A DNA stretch of 64,000 bases from Agrilactobacillus composti DSM 18527 = JCM 14202 (GTDB lineage: Bacteria > Bacillota > Bacilli > Lactobacillales > Lactobacillaceae), in the NCBI RefSeq assembly GCF_001436375.1, contig NZ_AZGA01000016.1, forward strand, positions 84,391 to 148,390. Direction: 5' to 3'. The notes under the pieces were generated by a model. The model made no database searches and was not told where the DNA came from. It was given only the letters and a program-made list of their open reading frames with translations. The position numbers and the translations under genes were made by a program. Of this stretch, positions 53,457-63,846 are shown in pieces; within the stretch, counting starts at the first letter, position 1, and every line of letters starts with the position of its first letter.

Positions 53457-54439
53457 TTTATATTCCGGTCGACACCCTCGATATTTATCATAACTTTGCT
53501 TTGGAATACTATTTAGCTTCTGAAAAGCGTTTCTCTGAACCCGTGTTTTTGCTCTGGTCCACTACCCCTACTGTCATGTTGGGAAAATACCAAGACGCTT
53601 TAGCAGAACTGAATTTAGAATATATTCGCCAGCATCATATCAATGTGGTCCGCCGCTATTCCGGTGGCGGGACCATTTACACGGATGAAGGCGGCTATCA
53701 ATTTACCTTCATCCAGCCAGATACCCAGCAAATGATCGATTTTAAAGCCTACATTAACACAATCGCCACAGCTTTAAATCAAATGCAGATTCCAGCGATT
53801 GCTACCAGCCGCAATGACTTAACCGTCAATGACCGCAAGATTTCCGGTAGCGCCCAATATAAGCATAACGGCTTCACTGTCCATCACGGTAGTTTGTTAT
53901 TTAATACAAACTTAGAGCAAATGTATGATGCCTTGCATGTGGACAATCTAAAACTACGTTCCAAACATATTGCGTCTATCTTAGAGCGCACCATTAACAT
54001 TCAAACCATTCGCCCAGACCTCACCAATCAAGATTTTGCGGCTGACCTGCAACAACATGTCTTAGCAACTGTGACCAATCTGCGGACATATCAATTGACG
54101 CCAACAGACTTGGCCCGAATCAAGGTTATCGCAAAAGATAAATTTCAAAACTCGCAATTTATTTACGGCCACACCCCCACCACTGAGCTTTCAAAAAAAC
54201 ATTATTTTAAAGGCGGTGGCTTGGTAAAATTTGACCTTACGGTGAAACACGGTATCTTGACGGAGTTACATTTATCTGGTGATTTCTTCAGCAGTATTGA
54301 TCAATATTTACTGGCAAAGAGTTTGCTAGGTCGCCCCTTCCGGCCAGATCAAGTTCGACCTATCTTAATACAGCAATTGCAACAACAGCCTATTTTAGGC
54401 ATTAGCGCTGATGATTTATTAGCGCTGTTGTTTTCATAA
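53453..54439 (+). CDS. lplA: Lipoate-protein ligase A
   Basis: The protein has 328 aa. The motifs RRYSGGGTIYTDEG (about 68-81) and NDRKISGSAQY (about 122-132) are the ligase catalytic regions, and a C-terminal accessory domain (about 245-328) is present as in full-length LplA. It activates lipoate or octanoate with ATP and attaches it to lipoyl domains. ATGA overlap with lipA shows coupled translation. Confidence 0.94.
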   Translation: MIYIPVDTLDIYHNFALEYYLASEKRFSEPVFLLWSTTPTVMLGKYQDALAELNLEYIRQHHINVVRRYSGGGTIYTDEGGYQFTFIQPDTQQMIDFKAYINTIATALNQMQIPAIATSRNDLTVNDRKISGSAQYKHNGFTVHHGSLLFNTNLEQMYDALHVDNLKLRSKHIASILERTINIQTIRPDLTNQDFAADLQQHVLATVTNLRTYQLTPTDLARIKVIAKDKFQNSQFIYGHTPTTELSKKHYFKGGGLVKFDLTVKHGILTELHLSGDFFSSIDQYLLAKSLLGRPFRPDQVRPILIQQLQQQPILGISADDLLALLFS

Positions 54440-54440
54440 T

Positions 54441-54502
54441 AATCTATACAAAAACCCGTCTAAACCATTTTTACCTGGTTTAAACGGGTTTTTGTATAGA
54501 TT
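54441..54502. terminator. Bidirectional terminator between lplA and eno
   Basis: AATCTATACAAAAACCCGTCTAAACC pairs with GGTTTAAACGGGTTTTTGTATAGATT (about 26 bp with one mismatch) across a short loop. The long stem contains poly-A and poly-T runs and can serve both convergent operons. Confidence 0.88.
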
Positions 54503-54550
54503 GCCCTAGAAAAGTTTGACAGTTGTTACAAACTCATCTTGGCAGAACAA

Positions 54551-55858
<1,308 letters not shown>

Positions 55859-55913
55859 TTAGTTTTTTATTTAATAGCAACGACATTAATCATAACAATA
55901 ACCAAACAAGTGA

Positions 55914-56663
55914 TTAATCGTTATAATGTACTAATTCTAAGAATGAGTCAGCTTTCAAGCTGGCACCGCCGACTAAGCCGCCGTCGATATCAGGTTGTGC
56001 CATTAATTCTTTGACGTTAGCAGGCTTCATAGAACCACCATATTGAATGCGCAAAGCATCAGAAGTACCTTGATCATACAATTTAGCAACTGTAGCCCGG
56101 ATATGGGCACAAACGGCTTGCGCTTGTTCAGCAGAAGCAGTTTTGCCAGTACCGATAGCCCAGATTGGTTCATAGGCAATCACTGTATTTTTAACTTGTT
56201 CAGCGGTTAAGCCAGTTAAAGCACCTTCAACTTGTGTTGCCACGAAGTCTTCAGTTTGGCCTGCTTCACGTTGTTCCAAAGTTTCACCAACACAGATAAT
56301 TGGCAAAAGATCATTGCGGAACAAAGCCTTAGCTTTGGCATTGACTTCAGCATCAGTTTCGTGTTGATATTGACGTCTTTCAGAATGGCCTAAAATAACA
56401 TATTTTGTGCCGATTTCTTTTAAAACTTTAGGACTGTTTTGACCAGTGTATGCACCAGCGTCAAATTCTGAAGCATCTTGGGCAGCAGGTGCTAAGGCAG
56501 AGCCTTTAGCAGCATCGATCAATGTAGTTAAATCCAATGCTGGCGCTGCAATGACAGCTTCAACAGTGTCGGATAATTGACCTTTAACGCCCTCGACAAA
56601 TTCCCGAGTTTCAGTGGGGTTCATGTTCATTTTCCAGTTACCAGCGATAATTGGTTTACGCAA
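55914..56663 (-). CDS. tpiA: Triosephosphate isomerase
   Basis: The protein has 249 aa, starting [12 protein letters not shown]. The catalytic Lys is in NWKMN, His in [10 protein letters not shown] and Glu in [11 protein letters not shown]. The start is TTG, 8 nt after GGGAAG. It interconverts DHAP and GAP. It lies 26 bp after pgk. Confidence 0.98.
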   Translation of the reverse strand: MRKPIIAGNWKMNMNPTETREFVEGVKGQLSDTVEAVIAAPALDLTTLIDAAKGSALAPAAQDASEFDAGAYTGQNSPKVLKEIGTKYVILGHSERRQYQHETDAEVNAKAKALFRNDLLPIICVGETLEQREAGQTEDFVATQVEGALTGLTAEQVKNTVIAYEPIWAIGTGKTASAEQAQAVCAHIRATVAKLYDQGTSDALRIQYGGSMKPANVKELMAQPDIDGGLVGGASLKADSFLELVHYND

Positions 56664-56689
56664 AGAAATAACTTCCCTTCAAGAATAGA

Positions 56690-57901
56690 TTATTTGTCAG
56701 AAATTGAAGCAATACCAGGTAATTCCTTACCTTCAAGGTATTCAAGTGAAGCACCGCCACCTGTAGAGATATGGGTGATTTGGTCTGCAATACCTAATTG
56801 TTGCGCAGCGGCCGCAGAATCCCCACCACCAATAATAGTTGTGGCACCTTCTAATTTGCCTAAGTCCTTACCAATTTCTAAAGTACCCTTAGCAAAGTTG
56901 CTCATTTCAAATGCGCCCATAGGACCGTTCCAAACAACAGTCTTGGCACCTTTTAATTTATCTTCAAATAAAGCAATTGTCTTAGGACCGATATCTAAGC
57001 CCATTTCGCCATCAGGAATATCTTGGCCAACGATTTCGTGCTTGGCATCATTAGAAAATTCTGCTGCAGCAACGTTATCAACTGGTAAGATCAGCTTGTC
57101 GCCGGCTTTAGCTAGTAATTCTTTAGCTAAATCAACCTTGTCAGCTTCGAATAATGATTTACCAATCTTGTGGCCTTGAGCGGCTAAGAATGTGTAAGCC
57201 ATGCCACCACCGATTAAGATGTAATCAGACTTTGGAATTAAGTTGTCAATGACACCAATCTTATCAGAAACCTTGGCACCACCTAAGATGGTTACGAAAG
57301 GATGAACTGGATTGTCTACGGCATTGCCTAAGAACTTGATTTCTTTTTCCATTAGGAAACCAGCTGCAGCAGGTTTGCCAGCAGCTTTCATAGCAGTTGA
57401 AATACCAACGTTAGAAGCATGGGAACGGTGCGCAGTCCCAAAGGCATCGTTAATGTAAACATCGCCTAAAGAAGCCCAATATTGACCTAACTTAGGATCG
57501 TTTTTACTTTCACGTTTGCCAAAGTCATTATCGATATCTTGGAAACGCGTATTTTCCATTAAGATAACTTGGCCATCGCTCATGTTATTGATGGCATCTT
57601 CTAATTCTTTGCCTTCATTAACTGGTACGAATTCAACTGGTTTGCTCAATAATTCAGAAAGACGTTCAGCAACTGGCCGTAATGATAATTCCTTCTTATC
57701 AGCATCACTCTTGACCCGACCTAAGTGAGACAAAAGAATTGCTTTGCCGCCATGTTCGATGACGTATTTGATAGTTGGTAATGCGGCAACGATACGGTTG
57801 TCATTGCCAATCACACCATTTTTAATAGGGACATTGAAGTCGACACGGATTAAAACTTTTTTGTCTTTAACATCAACATCTTGAACTGTAAGTTTAGCCA
57901 A
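56690..57901 (-). CDS. pgk: Phosphoglycerate kinase
   Basis: The protein has 403 aa. It has [13 protein letters not shown] at about 17-29, [19 protein letters not shown], and the nucleotide-loop GGGDSAAA near 375. It makes ATP and 3-phosphoglycerate. The start is TTG 8 nt after AGGAGG. The 263-bp gap to gap carries a terminator and a long hairpin, so pgk may have separate post-transcriptional control. Confidence 0.98.
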   Translation of the reverse strand: MAKLTVQDVDVKDKKVLIRVDFNVPIKNGVIGNDNRIVAALPTIKYVIEHGGKAILLSHLGRVKSDADKKELSLRPVAERLSELLSKPVEFVPVNEGKELEDAINNMSDGQVILMENTRFQDIDNDFGKRESKNDPKLGQYWASLGDVYINDAFGTAHRSHASNVGISTAMKAAGKPAAAGFLMEKEIKFLGNAVDNPVHPFVTILGGAKVSDKIGVIDNLIPKSDYILIGGGMAYTFLAAQGHKIGKSLFEADKVDLAKELLAKAGDKLILPVDNVAAAEFSNDAKHEIVGQDIPDGEMGLDIGPKTIALFEDKLKGAKTVVWNGPMGAFEMSNFAKGTLEIGKDLGKLEGATTIIGGGDSAAAAQQLGIADQITHISTGGGASLEYLEGKELPGIASISDK

Positions 57902-57949
57902 AATAATAACCTCCTGAGTTATAAATAACCCTTTTGAAATACCATATAA

Positions 57950-58078
57950 GTATGCGGGAGTGTGTCCCTAAGCGCCAATAGTCTGAAGGTTAAACCCAAC
58001 AAAACAAATTGGTGATCAAGCAATTGTGCTGTTTAGTTAGCCCTAGACTCACCTAGTGAAATAACACACTCACGGCTT
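57950..58078 (-). ncRNA. Candidate structured RNA leader between gap and pgk
   Basis: On the minus strand a closing stem GAGTGTGT/ACACACTC (57958-57965 with 58064-58071) encloses a long imperfect rod: AGTCT/AGACT, a TAAAC/GTTTA pairing and a CAATTG/CAATTTG apical region. The element is about 115-130 nt, after the gap terminator and before the pgk SD. It was not matched to a known family. Confidence 0.4.
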
Positions 58079-58083
58079 TTACC

Positions 58084-58116
58084 AAAAAAAGCGGAAGGAG
58101 TAACCTCCCTCCGCCT
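58084..58116 (-). terminator. Intrinsic terminator after gap
   Basis: On the minus strand GCGGAGGGAG pairs with CTCCTTCCGC (one G-U type mismatch) across a four-base loop and runs into TTTTTTTGG. It lies about 50 bp after the gap stop. Confidence 0.87.
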
Positions 58117-58164
58117 CATTGTTAACAGTTATAAACTATTAAAATTTAACTGATCCTCTAAAAA

Positions 58165-59187
58165 TTAAAGAGTAGCAAATTTCAATAAAGTACGAACCAT
58201 TTGGCAAGTGAAACCATATTCGTTATCGTACCAAGCAACTGTCTTAACTAATTGTTTGTCGCCAGCAGTTGTAACTTCTGTTTGTGTTGGGTCAAAGATT
58301 GAACCAAAAGTAGTACCGATAACATCAGAAGAAACAATTTCATCGTCGTTGTAGCCAAAGCTTTCGTTGTTTTCAGTGTGTTTCTTAAGTGCTTCGTTAA
58401 CTTGGTCAGCAGTTACTTCTTTGTCAAGAATAGTTACTAATTCAGTTAATGAACCATCAACAACAGATACACGTTGAGCGTGACCTTGTAATTTACCATT
58501 TAAGTTAGGGATAACAAGACCAATAGCCTTAGCAGCACCAGTACTATGTGGAATAGTATTAGCAGCAGCAGAACGAGCAGCACGTAAGTTACCACCACGT
58601 ACAGGACCATCTAACAACATTTGTGTAGAAGTGTATGCATGGACAGTAGTCATAGTACCAACTTGAACACCGAATTCTTTGTCCAAGAAGTATGCCATTG
58701 GAGCCAAGCAGTTAGTAGTACAAGAACCAGCAGATACGATCAAGTCGTCAGCAGTTAAAACGTCATCATTAACGTTGTAAACAACAGTCTTCAAGTCGCT
58801 ACCAGCAGGTGCAGAGATTAATACACGTTTAGCGCCAGCATCCAAGTGAGCTTGGGACTTAGCTTTAGAAGTGTAAAAACCAGTACATTCAAGAACGAAA
58901 TCAACGCCATCATTTTTAACCCAAGGAATATTTTGTGCTTGTGGTTCAGCATAAACACGATATTTCTTGCCATCAACGATGATGGAATCGTCAGTAGCAC
59001 TTACTTCGCCATCAAAAGTACCGTGAGTAGAATCATATTTTAACAAATGAGCTAACATTGCAGGACTAGTTAAATCATTAATAGCTACTACTTCGATATC
59101 ATTAGCGCTCTTACCTAATTCGTGGATACGACGGAATGCTAAACGACCGATACGTCCAAAACCATTAATACCAATTTTTACAGTCAT
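58165..59187 (-). CDS. gap: Glyceraldehyde-3-phosphate dehydrogenase
   Basis: The protein has 340 aa. The NAD site is [12 protein letters not shown], and the active-site [10 protein letters not shown] has catalytic Cys at about 156. The VVNNLxx-type GxxxGAAxxIP region is present as [12 protein letters not shown]. It makes 1,3-bisphosphoglycerate. It is 39 bp downstream of cggR. Confidence 0.98.
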   Translation of the reverse strand: MTVKIGINGFGRIGRLAFRRIHELGKSANDIEVVAINDLTSPAMLAHLLKYDSTHGTFDGEVSATDDSIIVDGKKYRVYAEPQAQNIPWVKNDGVDFVLECTGFYTSKAKSQAHLDAGAKRVLISAPAGSDLKTVVYNVNDDVLTADDLIVSAGSCTTNCLAPMAYFLDKEFGVQVGTMTTVHAYTSTQMLLDGPVRGGNLRAARSAAANTIPHSTGAAKAIGLVIPNLNGKLQGHAQRVSVVDGSLTELVTILDKEVTADQVNEALKKHTENNESFGYNDDEIVSSDVIGTTFGSIFDPTQTEVTTAGDKQLVKTVAWYDNEYGFTCQMVRTLLKFATL

Positions 59188-59226
59188 ACAAAAATTTCCT
59201 CCTTTAGGAAATAAAAAAATTTTATT

Positions 59227-60264
59227 TTAAAGGGTTACCCCTTTTAAAATCTGTTTTGCAGCACCTTCGTCAGTAATTAACCATGTCTGACTAGGTGCGT
59301 TTTTCATGTATGCTTGAATCGCAGTGGCTTTAGAGTGCCCACCAGCAATTGCAAACACGTATGGAATGTGGTCAAGATCCCGAATCTGCAGTCCGATCCG
59401 CGGTATCTTGTAAACAACTTCGCCTGCTTCATTAAAGAAGTAACCGAAAGCTTCAGCAACAGCCTGTTCTGATTTGATCATGTCGATGACTTCAGCAGAC
59501 ATACCTCGTCTTTGAGCCATCAACGTGGCTTCACCAATACTATGCAGTACGGTGTTGCACTTGCCAATTAATTGCAATACCTCTTGAACAGAGGGCTCTT
59601 GCAGCAACGTCTTATAAGTTTCTTTACTGACGTGCTCTGGGACATATAACATACGATGACTGCCACCAGTATGTTTAGCCATTGTTGCTGAAACGGTGTT
59701 GGCTTGAATATCGACGGCTTCACCAATGCCCCCTCTTGCGGGAACAAAAGTTAGCTGTCGGCCAACGGACAACTTAGGGGTTAATTTCTTAGCCACCTGA
59801 GCCATTGTGGTGCCACCCATGACGGCAATAATGTTCTCACCATCGGGGAGTAACAATCTTAAAGTTTCATTAACCAAGCGACCAATGTCTTTTAAGACAC
59901 GTGGTTGGTCATCACTGTCACCAGCGACAATCAAAACATGATCAATGCCTAAAAGCTCGATCAATTGCTGTTCCTGTTGATGAACATCTAAGATCTGTCC
60001 CATGAAGTTTTCAAGACCACTTAATGTCTCCTGGCCAGAATCTGTTAAAATCATACCAGACTTAGAGGTGTCAATTAAGCCTTGTGCTCTGAGAAAATCA
60101 GTTTCAGTTCTTAAAGCACGCTCACCCATGTCCAGCTTGATTGCCAGGACACGCCGACCAACAGGTTGCATCCAACCGATATGTTGCAAGATATAATATC
60201 TACGGCGAATGACTTCCAAAAAGTCTGGTGCGATGGTTTCAATCCAAGCTAATTCTTCATGCAT
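59227..60264 (-). CDS. cggR: CggR, central glycolytic genes regulator (SorC/DeoR family)
   Basis: The protein has 345 aa. The N-terminal winged helix (about 25-85; ERALRTETDFLRAQGLIDTSKSG) is followed by the SorC-type effector domain with VMGGTTMAQV and ARGGIGEAVDIQANTV. It represses its own operon and is relieved by fructose-1,6-bisphosphate in Bacillus. Its likely operator lies in the leader upstream. It is the first gene of cggR-gap-pgk-tpiA-eno. Confidence 0.95.
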   Translation of the reverse strand: MHEELAWIETIAPDFLEVIRRRYYILQHIGWMQPVGRRVLAIKLDMGERALRTETDFLRAQGLIDTSKSGMILTDSGQETLSGLENFMGQILDVHQQEQQLIELLGIDHVLIVAGDSDDQPRVLKDIGRLVNETLRLLLPDGENIIAVMGGTTMAQVAKKLTPKLSVGRQLTFVPARGGIGEAVDIQANTVSATMAKHTGGSHRMLYVPEHVSKETYKTLLQEPSVQEVLQLIGKCNTVLHSIGEATLMAQRRGMSAEVIDMIKSEQAVAEAFGYFFNEAGEVVYKIPRIGLQIRDLDHIPYVFAIAGGHSKATAIQAYMKNAPSQTWLITDEGAAKQILKGVTL

Positions 60265-60285
60265 CCTAGCAACGTCCTCTCGTGG

Positions 60286-60321
60286 GACGGCAAACGACCA
60301 TATGTGTCATTTTAAGACCCA
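60286..60321. promoter_or_regulatory. Candidate CggR operator (two repeats, 20-bp period)
   Basis: On the minus strand TGGGTC-N6-TGAC-N4-ATGGTC-N6-CGTC shows the same layout as recalled for the Bacillus CggR operator, CGGGAC-N6-TGTC-N4 repeated, with substitutions. It lies about 56-90 bp after the predicted transcription start and 22 bp before the cggR ATG. Confidence 0.6.
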
Positions 60322-60383
60322 TATTTTATAAAAATAAAAGGGAACGAAATACTCAAAATTTCCTTTTCCCAATCAACATCATT

Positions 60384-60412
60384 AGTATAACAGTACATTT
60401 TATCTTTTGCAA
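60384..60412 (-). promoter_or_regulatory. Promoter of the cggR-gap-pgk-tpiA-eno cluster
   Basis: On the minus strand TTGCAA (60407-60412) and TATACT (60384-60389) are exactly 17 bp apart. Confidence 0.75.
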
Positions 60413-60457
60413 GGACTAAGCCCTGAAAAGAAAGAAGTTATGTAAACCCTTGATATG

Positions 60458-62122
60458 TCAAGGATTAGGTCTTGAAACTGCCACCCATACTAGGAACGTG
60501 CGACCCATATTTACAGAAATTATTTTCGAGGTGGTTTTTAAAGCGCCAAAGCGGTCAGTAATGATCCCGGTGGGTGCCTTGCCCAGCATCGAAATGAGGG
60601 CAAGTGGGTCATTTATGGTCCAAAGATAGACTTTTTTATGAATTTTTTGTAACTGCTTTGTCACCCTTAAATTGTACTGACTCCCCTCGATGGAATAAAA
60701 ATCTGCCGAGCTTTTAGGGATACCCCAATAGGTGAATGGAACAATATAGCCCACTGGTAATTTGGGTTGGTTTGTTTTGAACCAAGTCACGATTTTCGGA
60801 TCGGTTGAATGTAATGCCCCGCCTGACTGCAGTAGCTGTTGCCCATAGCGTTGGTTAAAATTTTGGGCAACTTGGTCACTGTTTTGGCTGGGTACCGTCT
60901 TGATTTCCACTAACAATTTTTGGTGGATTTGTTTGGCAGCAGCTAAATACGCCATAAAACTGCTTAAGGGGGCTGTGTACCCTTGTTCCGAAATGTGCAG
61001 TTGCTCTAACTGAGCTAGCGTATACGCTTCGACGTGTGCATTTTTACCCGTCAAGGGCCGTAACGAATGGTCATGGATCACGACAAATTGCTGATCTTTC
61101 GTCATGCGGACATCCATTTCCACAAAGTCCGGTTTTGCTTTAGCCGTTTTTTGAAGAACGTTAATGGAATTTTGCACGCCGTTGGTCCCATTTAGACCCT
61201 TGTGGGCGATCCATGTCACGGGACCAGTGGTCAGTGCTGGGCTACTGGGTATAATGCTGAGGCAACCCAATAATACGACTGTCAAAATTGGCATCAGTAA
61301 CCGGCCGCCTAGCGGTTTAATTTGGTGCTCTCTTGGCGTGACGATCACCAAGCGTTGGAGCCACCAAATACCTAGACCAATCCGCAATACTTGCAGCAAT
61401 AACCGTGACAGAGTCATGGCAATACTGCTGTAGGCACCAAGCAGCGTCATTCCTAAACTGATTCCAAGTGTCACCAGTAAATACAGCAGGATCATCTTCG
61501 CGGTTTGCTTGAACACATACCCGCGATAACTTCCATGGAGCTGATCGACCATAATGCGGCCTAATTGCCCCAATGCCCAGTAGCTTATGATAAGGTACAC
61601 CAAAATACAGGTCACCGCCACCAAACGATCCGTTGAGCGGCCTTGATATAAGTAGAGATAAACTTCATTTAAGCGGAAGGTAAAGAAGTAATCCTGCCCA
61701 TAAACAAAGCTTGAGATTGGCAGACACAACACCCACAAACCAGCTGCCAACCAAAACTGTTTAAAAAACTCGTGCTTGTGGGTCCACAAACTCACCCACC
61801 ATTGTTTTATTGTGCCAGGCGTAGTGTCCTGGCGCTTAAAATAAGCAACACTTGCAATCAATAAGGCTAATTGTCCCACTAAAAGGCCCAGCCAAACTAG
61901 GGTCAAACTATAAAATAAAAGCCCCGGCCAAAAATGACGTTGCATTAAATCCAGGGGTCGTGTAAAATCAGCAAGGGCGAATTGGTATTGGTTGATCAAT
62001 CGTTGAGCGCCCGTGAGATAAATTGTCTTTAGTGGCCAGCGATAAATGGTGTTGATCAATAGCACACTGCAAATCAGGCCCCAATTGATTGTTTTATGCA
62101 TGTTTTTGCAACTTTTTATCAT
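60458..62122 (-). CDS. Membrane glycerophosphodiester phosphodiesterase (GDPD)
   Basis: The protein has 554 aa. The N-terminal about 295 residues hold several membrane helices of the GPDPase_memb type, and the GDPD domain follows from about 305. It contains AHKGLNGTNGVQNS (catalytic His), FVEMDVRMTKD, VIHDHSLRPLTGK, and a LVEIKT motif. It hydrolyses glycerophosphodiesters or polyglycerolphosphate, perhaps in lipoteichoic acid or phospholipid turnover. ATG 62122 with GGAG 8 nt away. It is in tandem upstream of cggR but has a separate promoter region. Confidence 0.9.
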   Translation of the reverse strand: MIKSCKNMHKTINWGLICSVLLINTIYRWPLKTIYLTGAQRLINQYQFALADFTRPLDLMQRHFWPGLLFYSLTLVWLGLLVGQLALLIASVAYFKRQDTTPGTIKQWWVSLWTHKHEFFKQFWLAAGLWVLCLPISSFVYGQDYFFTFRLNEVYLYLYQGRSTDRLVAVTCILVYLIISYWALGQLGRIMVDQLHGSYRGYVFKQTAKMILLYLLVTLGISLGMTLLGAYSSIAMTLSRLLLQVLRIGLGIWWLQRLVIVTPREHQIKPLGGRLLMPILTVVLLGCLSIIPSSPALTTGPVTWIAHKGLNGTNGVQNSINVLQKTAKAKPDFVEMDVRMTKDQQFVVIHDHSLRPLTGKNAHVEAYTLAQLEQLHISEQGYTAPLSSFMAYLAAAKQIHQKLLVEIKTVPSQNSDQVAQNFNQRYGQQLLQSGGALHSTDPKIVTWFKTNQPKLPVGYIVPFTYWGIPKSSADFYSIEGSQYNLRVTKQLQKIHKKVYLWTINDPLALISMLGKAPTGIITDRFGALKTTSKIISVNMGRTFLVWVAVSRPNP

Positions 62123-62190
62123 TTTTTACGCTCCAACGTAAATTTTTACTTGAAATATGTTACATCTAATGATATTATTTTAAAAGTAAT

Positions 62191-62262
62191 GCGCCGCTAG
62201 TGTAATGGATCGCACGTAAGATTCCGGTTCTTAAAATGGCGGTTCGACTCCGCCGTGGCGCA
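62191..62262 (+). tRNA. tRNA-Arg (anticodon CCG)
   Basis: Seventy-two nucleotides fold into a full cloverleaf. Acceptor GCGCCGC/GTGGCGC, D-stem GTGT/GCAC, anticodon stem TAAGA/TCTTA with loop TTCCGGT (CCG), T-stem GGCGG/CCGCC with TTCGACT, then discriminator A. CCA is not encoded. It reads CGG codons. Confidence 0.93.
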
Positions 62263-62376
62263 CTTGTAGTTTACATGAGTTCACAATAGTTGGCAAATCA
62301 GCTGGTATATAGGGCTTTTTACGTTTTATTTTTTCCGAAACTTAAAAATACTGGTTTGGCTGATAGTTGAAGCGTG
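62263..62376. other. Spacer after tRNA-Arg, no gene seen
   Basis: About 115 bp of AT-rich DNA lies between the tRNA and the terminator-like palindrome. A weak pair of CAAATCAGC/GCTGAT-type repeats is present. No credible ORF or promoter was identified. Confidence 0.4.
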
Positions 62377-62429
62377 AATATTGATAAAAAAGCAGGCAGA
62401 ATATTCTGCCTGTTTTTTTCATCAATATT
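62377..62429. terminator. Long palindromic terminator downstream of tRNA-Arg
   Basis: CAGGCAGAATATTCTGCCTG is a perfect 20-bp palindrome, extended by AATATTGAT/ATCAATATT arms with A6 and T7 runs on the two sides. It can terminate transcription in both directions. Confidence 0.8.
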
Positions 62430-62506
62430 GGCCTCCAAAATGTGCTTAACTACGAGTAACTCAATTCGCAGTTATCCCCCTTCTACCTTGCCTTCTAAGG
62501 ATATGT

Positions 62507-63388
62507 GTGATCAATATGAGTAAATATGCTAAGCAGCCAAAAAAACATATAAAACTGAGACTATTCATTTTGTTAGCATGTCTCATCAGCATCGTCTTAG
62601 TTTCTTGGAATATGTATCAACAACATAATTATCTGATCAAGACTGAGTCAACAACATTTTCAGGTGAAAACGTTGAAAATACACGCTTGATCAAAGCTTA
62701 TCAACGTATTCTAAAAAATTCAAATTCACAAGCTGCGGTTCAGGTTGCTGTTTATTCTAAACAAACCAATAAGTTTTATAATTTTTCAAATCAAAAACAA
62801 CCAACCTTCTACACCGCCAGTATTGTAAAAATTTCAATTTTAACCCAATTGCTGCACAACCACCAGGAAAATAAAACTGATCTGAGTTCAGAAGAACGTT
62901 CCCTTGCTAAGGCTAGCATTGAAAAAAGTAGCAATAAAGCCAGTACAGATTTATACGTTTACAACCTGGGCGGTGCTCAAGAACTTGACAATTTATTCAA
63001 TAATTTGAACATGAATAATTCAGCCGCAAGTGATATCGGCTGGACCGTAACGACGACTACGGCGGAGGACCAAGTTAAATTATTGAATAATATTTTTTAT
63101 CCATCTGAATATTTATCTACCCATTCCCAGAATTACATTAAAAATCTAATGGAAAACGTTGCGCGCAGCCAACAATGGGGCATTTCTGCCGGTGGCACAC
63201 CCTTCCAAAATAAAAATGGCTGGGAGCAAAAAGATGATGGTACTTGGGTCATTAATAGTATGGGACATATTGGCACTGGGAATAAGAGTATTACCATCGC
63301 AGTTTTAACGGCACAAAATAAAACAAAAAACGATGGTATCAGGCTAGTTGAGTCGTTGGCAAAAGCAGCTAGCAAGGAACTAAAATAG
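62507..63388 (+). CDS. Membrane-anchored serine hydrolase, class A beta-lactamase fold
   Basis: The protein has 293 aa. A basic N-terminus and one helix (about 17-35) anchor it outside. The SxxK nucleophile is in TASIVKIS (Ser105, Lys108), and SSN near 141 resembles the SxN motif. A GHIGTG segment near 258 may take the place of the KTG triad. This is the pattern of the large serine hydrolase family found in lactobacilli rather than of a true beta-lactamase. It is more AT-rich and Asn-rich than its neighbours. GTG start follows AAGGA by 5-6 nt. The substrate (peptidoglycan peptides or beta-lactams) is unknown. Confidence 0.82.
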   Translation: MINMSKYAKQPKKHIKLRLFILLACLISIVLVSWNMYQQHNYLIKTESTTFSGENVENTRLIKAYQRILKNSNSQAAVQVAVYSKQTNKFYNFSNQKQPTFYTASIVKISILTQLLHNHQENKTDLSSEERSLAKASIEKSSNKASTDLYVYNLGGAQELDNLFNNLNMNNSAASDIGWTVTTTTAEDQVKLLNNIFYPSEYLSTHSQNYIKNLMENVARSQQWGISAGGTPFQNKNGWEQKDDGTWVINSMGHIGTGNKSITIAVLTAQNKTKNDGIRLVESLAKAASKELK

Positions 63389-63530
63389 TAAGGTATGCAA
63401 TATTGCTCTGCCTATAATTTATGGCTAATCTCAAACGCATATTTTTTCAAGTTTATAATAAATTAAGCGAATAAAACCCTTGATGTTCTTGACTTTAGGT
63501 AGAAAATTATAAGCATGTCTTTCATAAAAT

Positions 63531-63559
63531 ATCATGATCAAAAATCTAAAAATCATGAT
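63531..63559. promoter_or_regulatory. Palindrome pair upstream of HTH gene (candidate operator)
   Basis: The self-palindrome ATCATGAT occurs at 63531-63538 and again at 63552-63559, 21 bp apart, close to two helical turns. It lies 66-94 bp before the HTH gene. Confidence 0.45.
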
Positions 63560-63624
63560 TACTGCATTAGTGATTTCTTTTATTGCCCTTGTCCTTACAA
63601 TTTTTAACTTAGTGAGATGATTAA

Positions 63625-63846
63625 ATGAATGCCTATCAAGCCTATTTAGACAAAAACAATCTAACTCGTTATGCCATCGCTAAGGCCAGCGGCCTGGCTA
63701 ATTCTACGCTGCAACGGGCCGCACAAGCAAAAGCTATTGACACCATCAGTATCAAAATTTTAAAGGCTACTGCCCTTGCCCTGAACAAAAAACCGGGTAC
63801 GGTCCTAGAGGAAATCCTTGAATTGGAAAAATCTGAACACATTTGA
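63625..63846 (+). CDS. Small XRE-like helix-turn-helix DNA-binding protein
   Basis: The protein has 73 aa. A HTH is seen in NLTRYAIAKASGLANSTLQRAA (about 12-33), followed by a helix IDTISIKILKATALAL that completes a Cro/CI-like fold. It is nearly all HTH with no effector domain. ATG 63625 was used, but no strong SD is visible (TGAGATGA). Its role may be local autoregulation or plasmid/element maintenance; the palindrome pair upstream is a natural target. Confidence 0.75.
   Translation: MNAYQAYLDKNNLTRYAIAKASGLANSTLQRAAQAKAIDTISIKILKATALALNKKPGTVLEEILELEKSEHI

Noticed and set aside
60446..60461. CCTTGA-cata-TCAAGG palindrome at the GDPD stop codon
   Set aside because: It is a short perfect repeat but no T run follows, so a terminator call is not supported.
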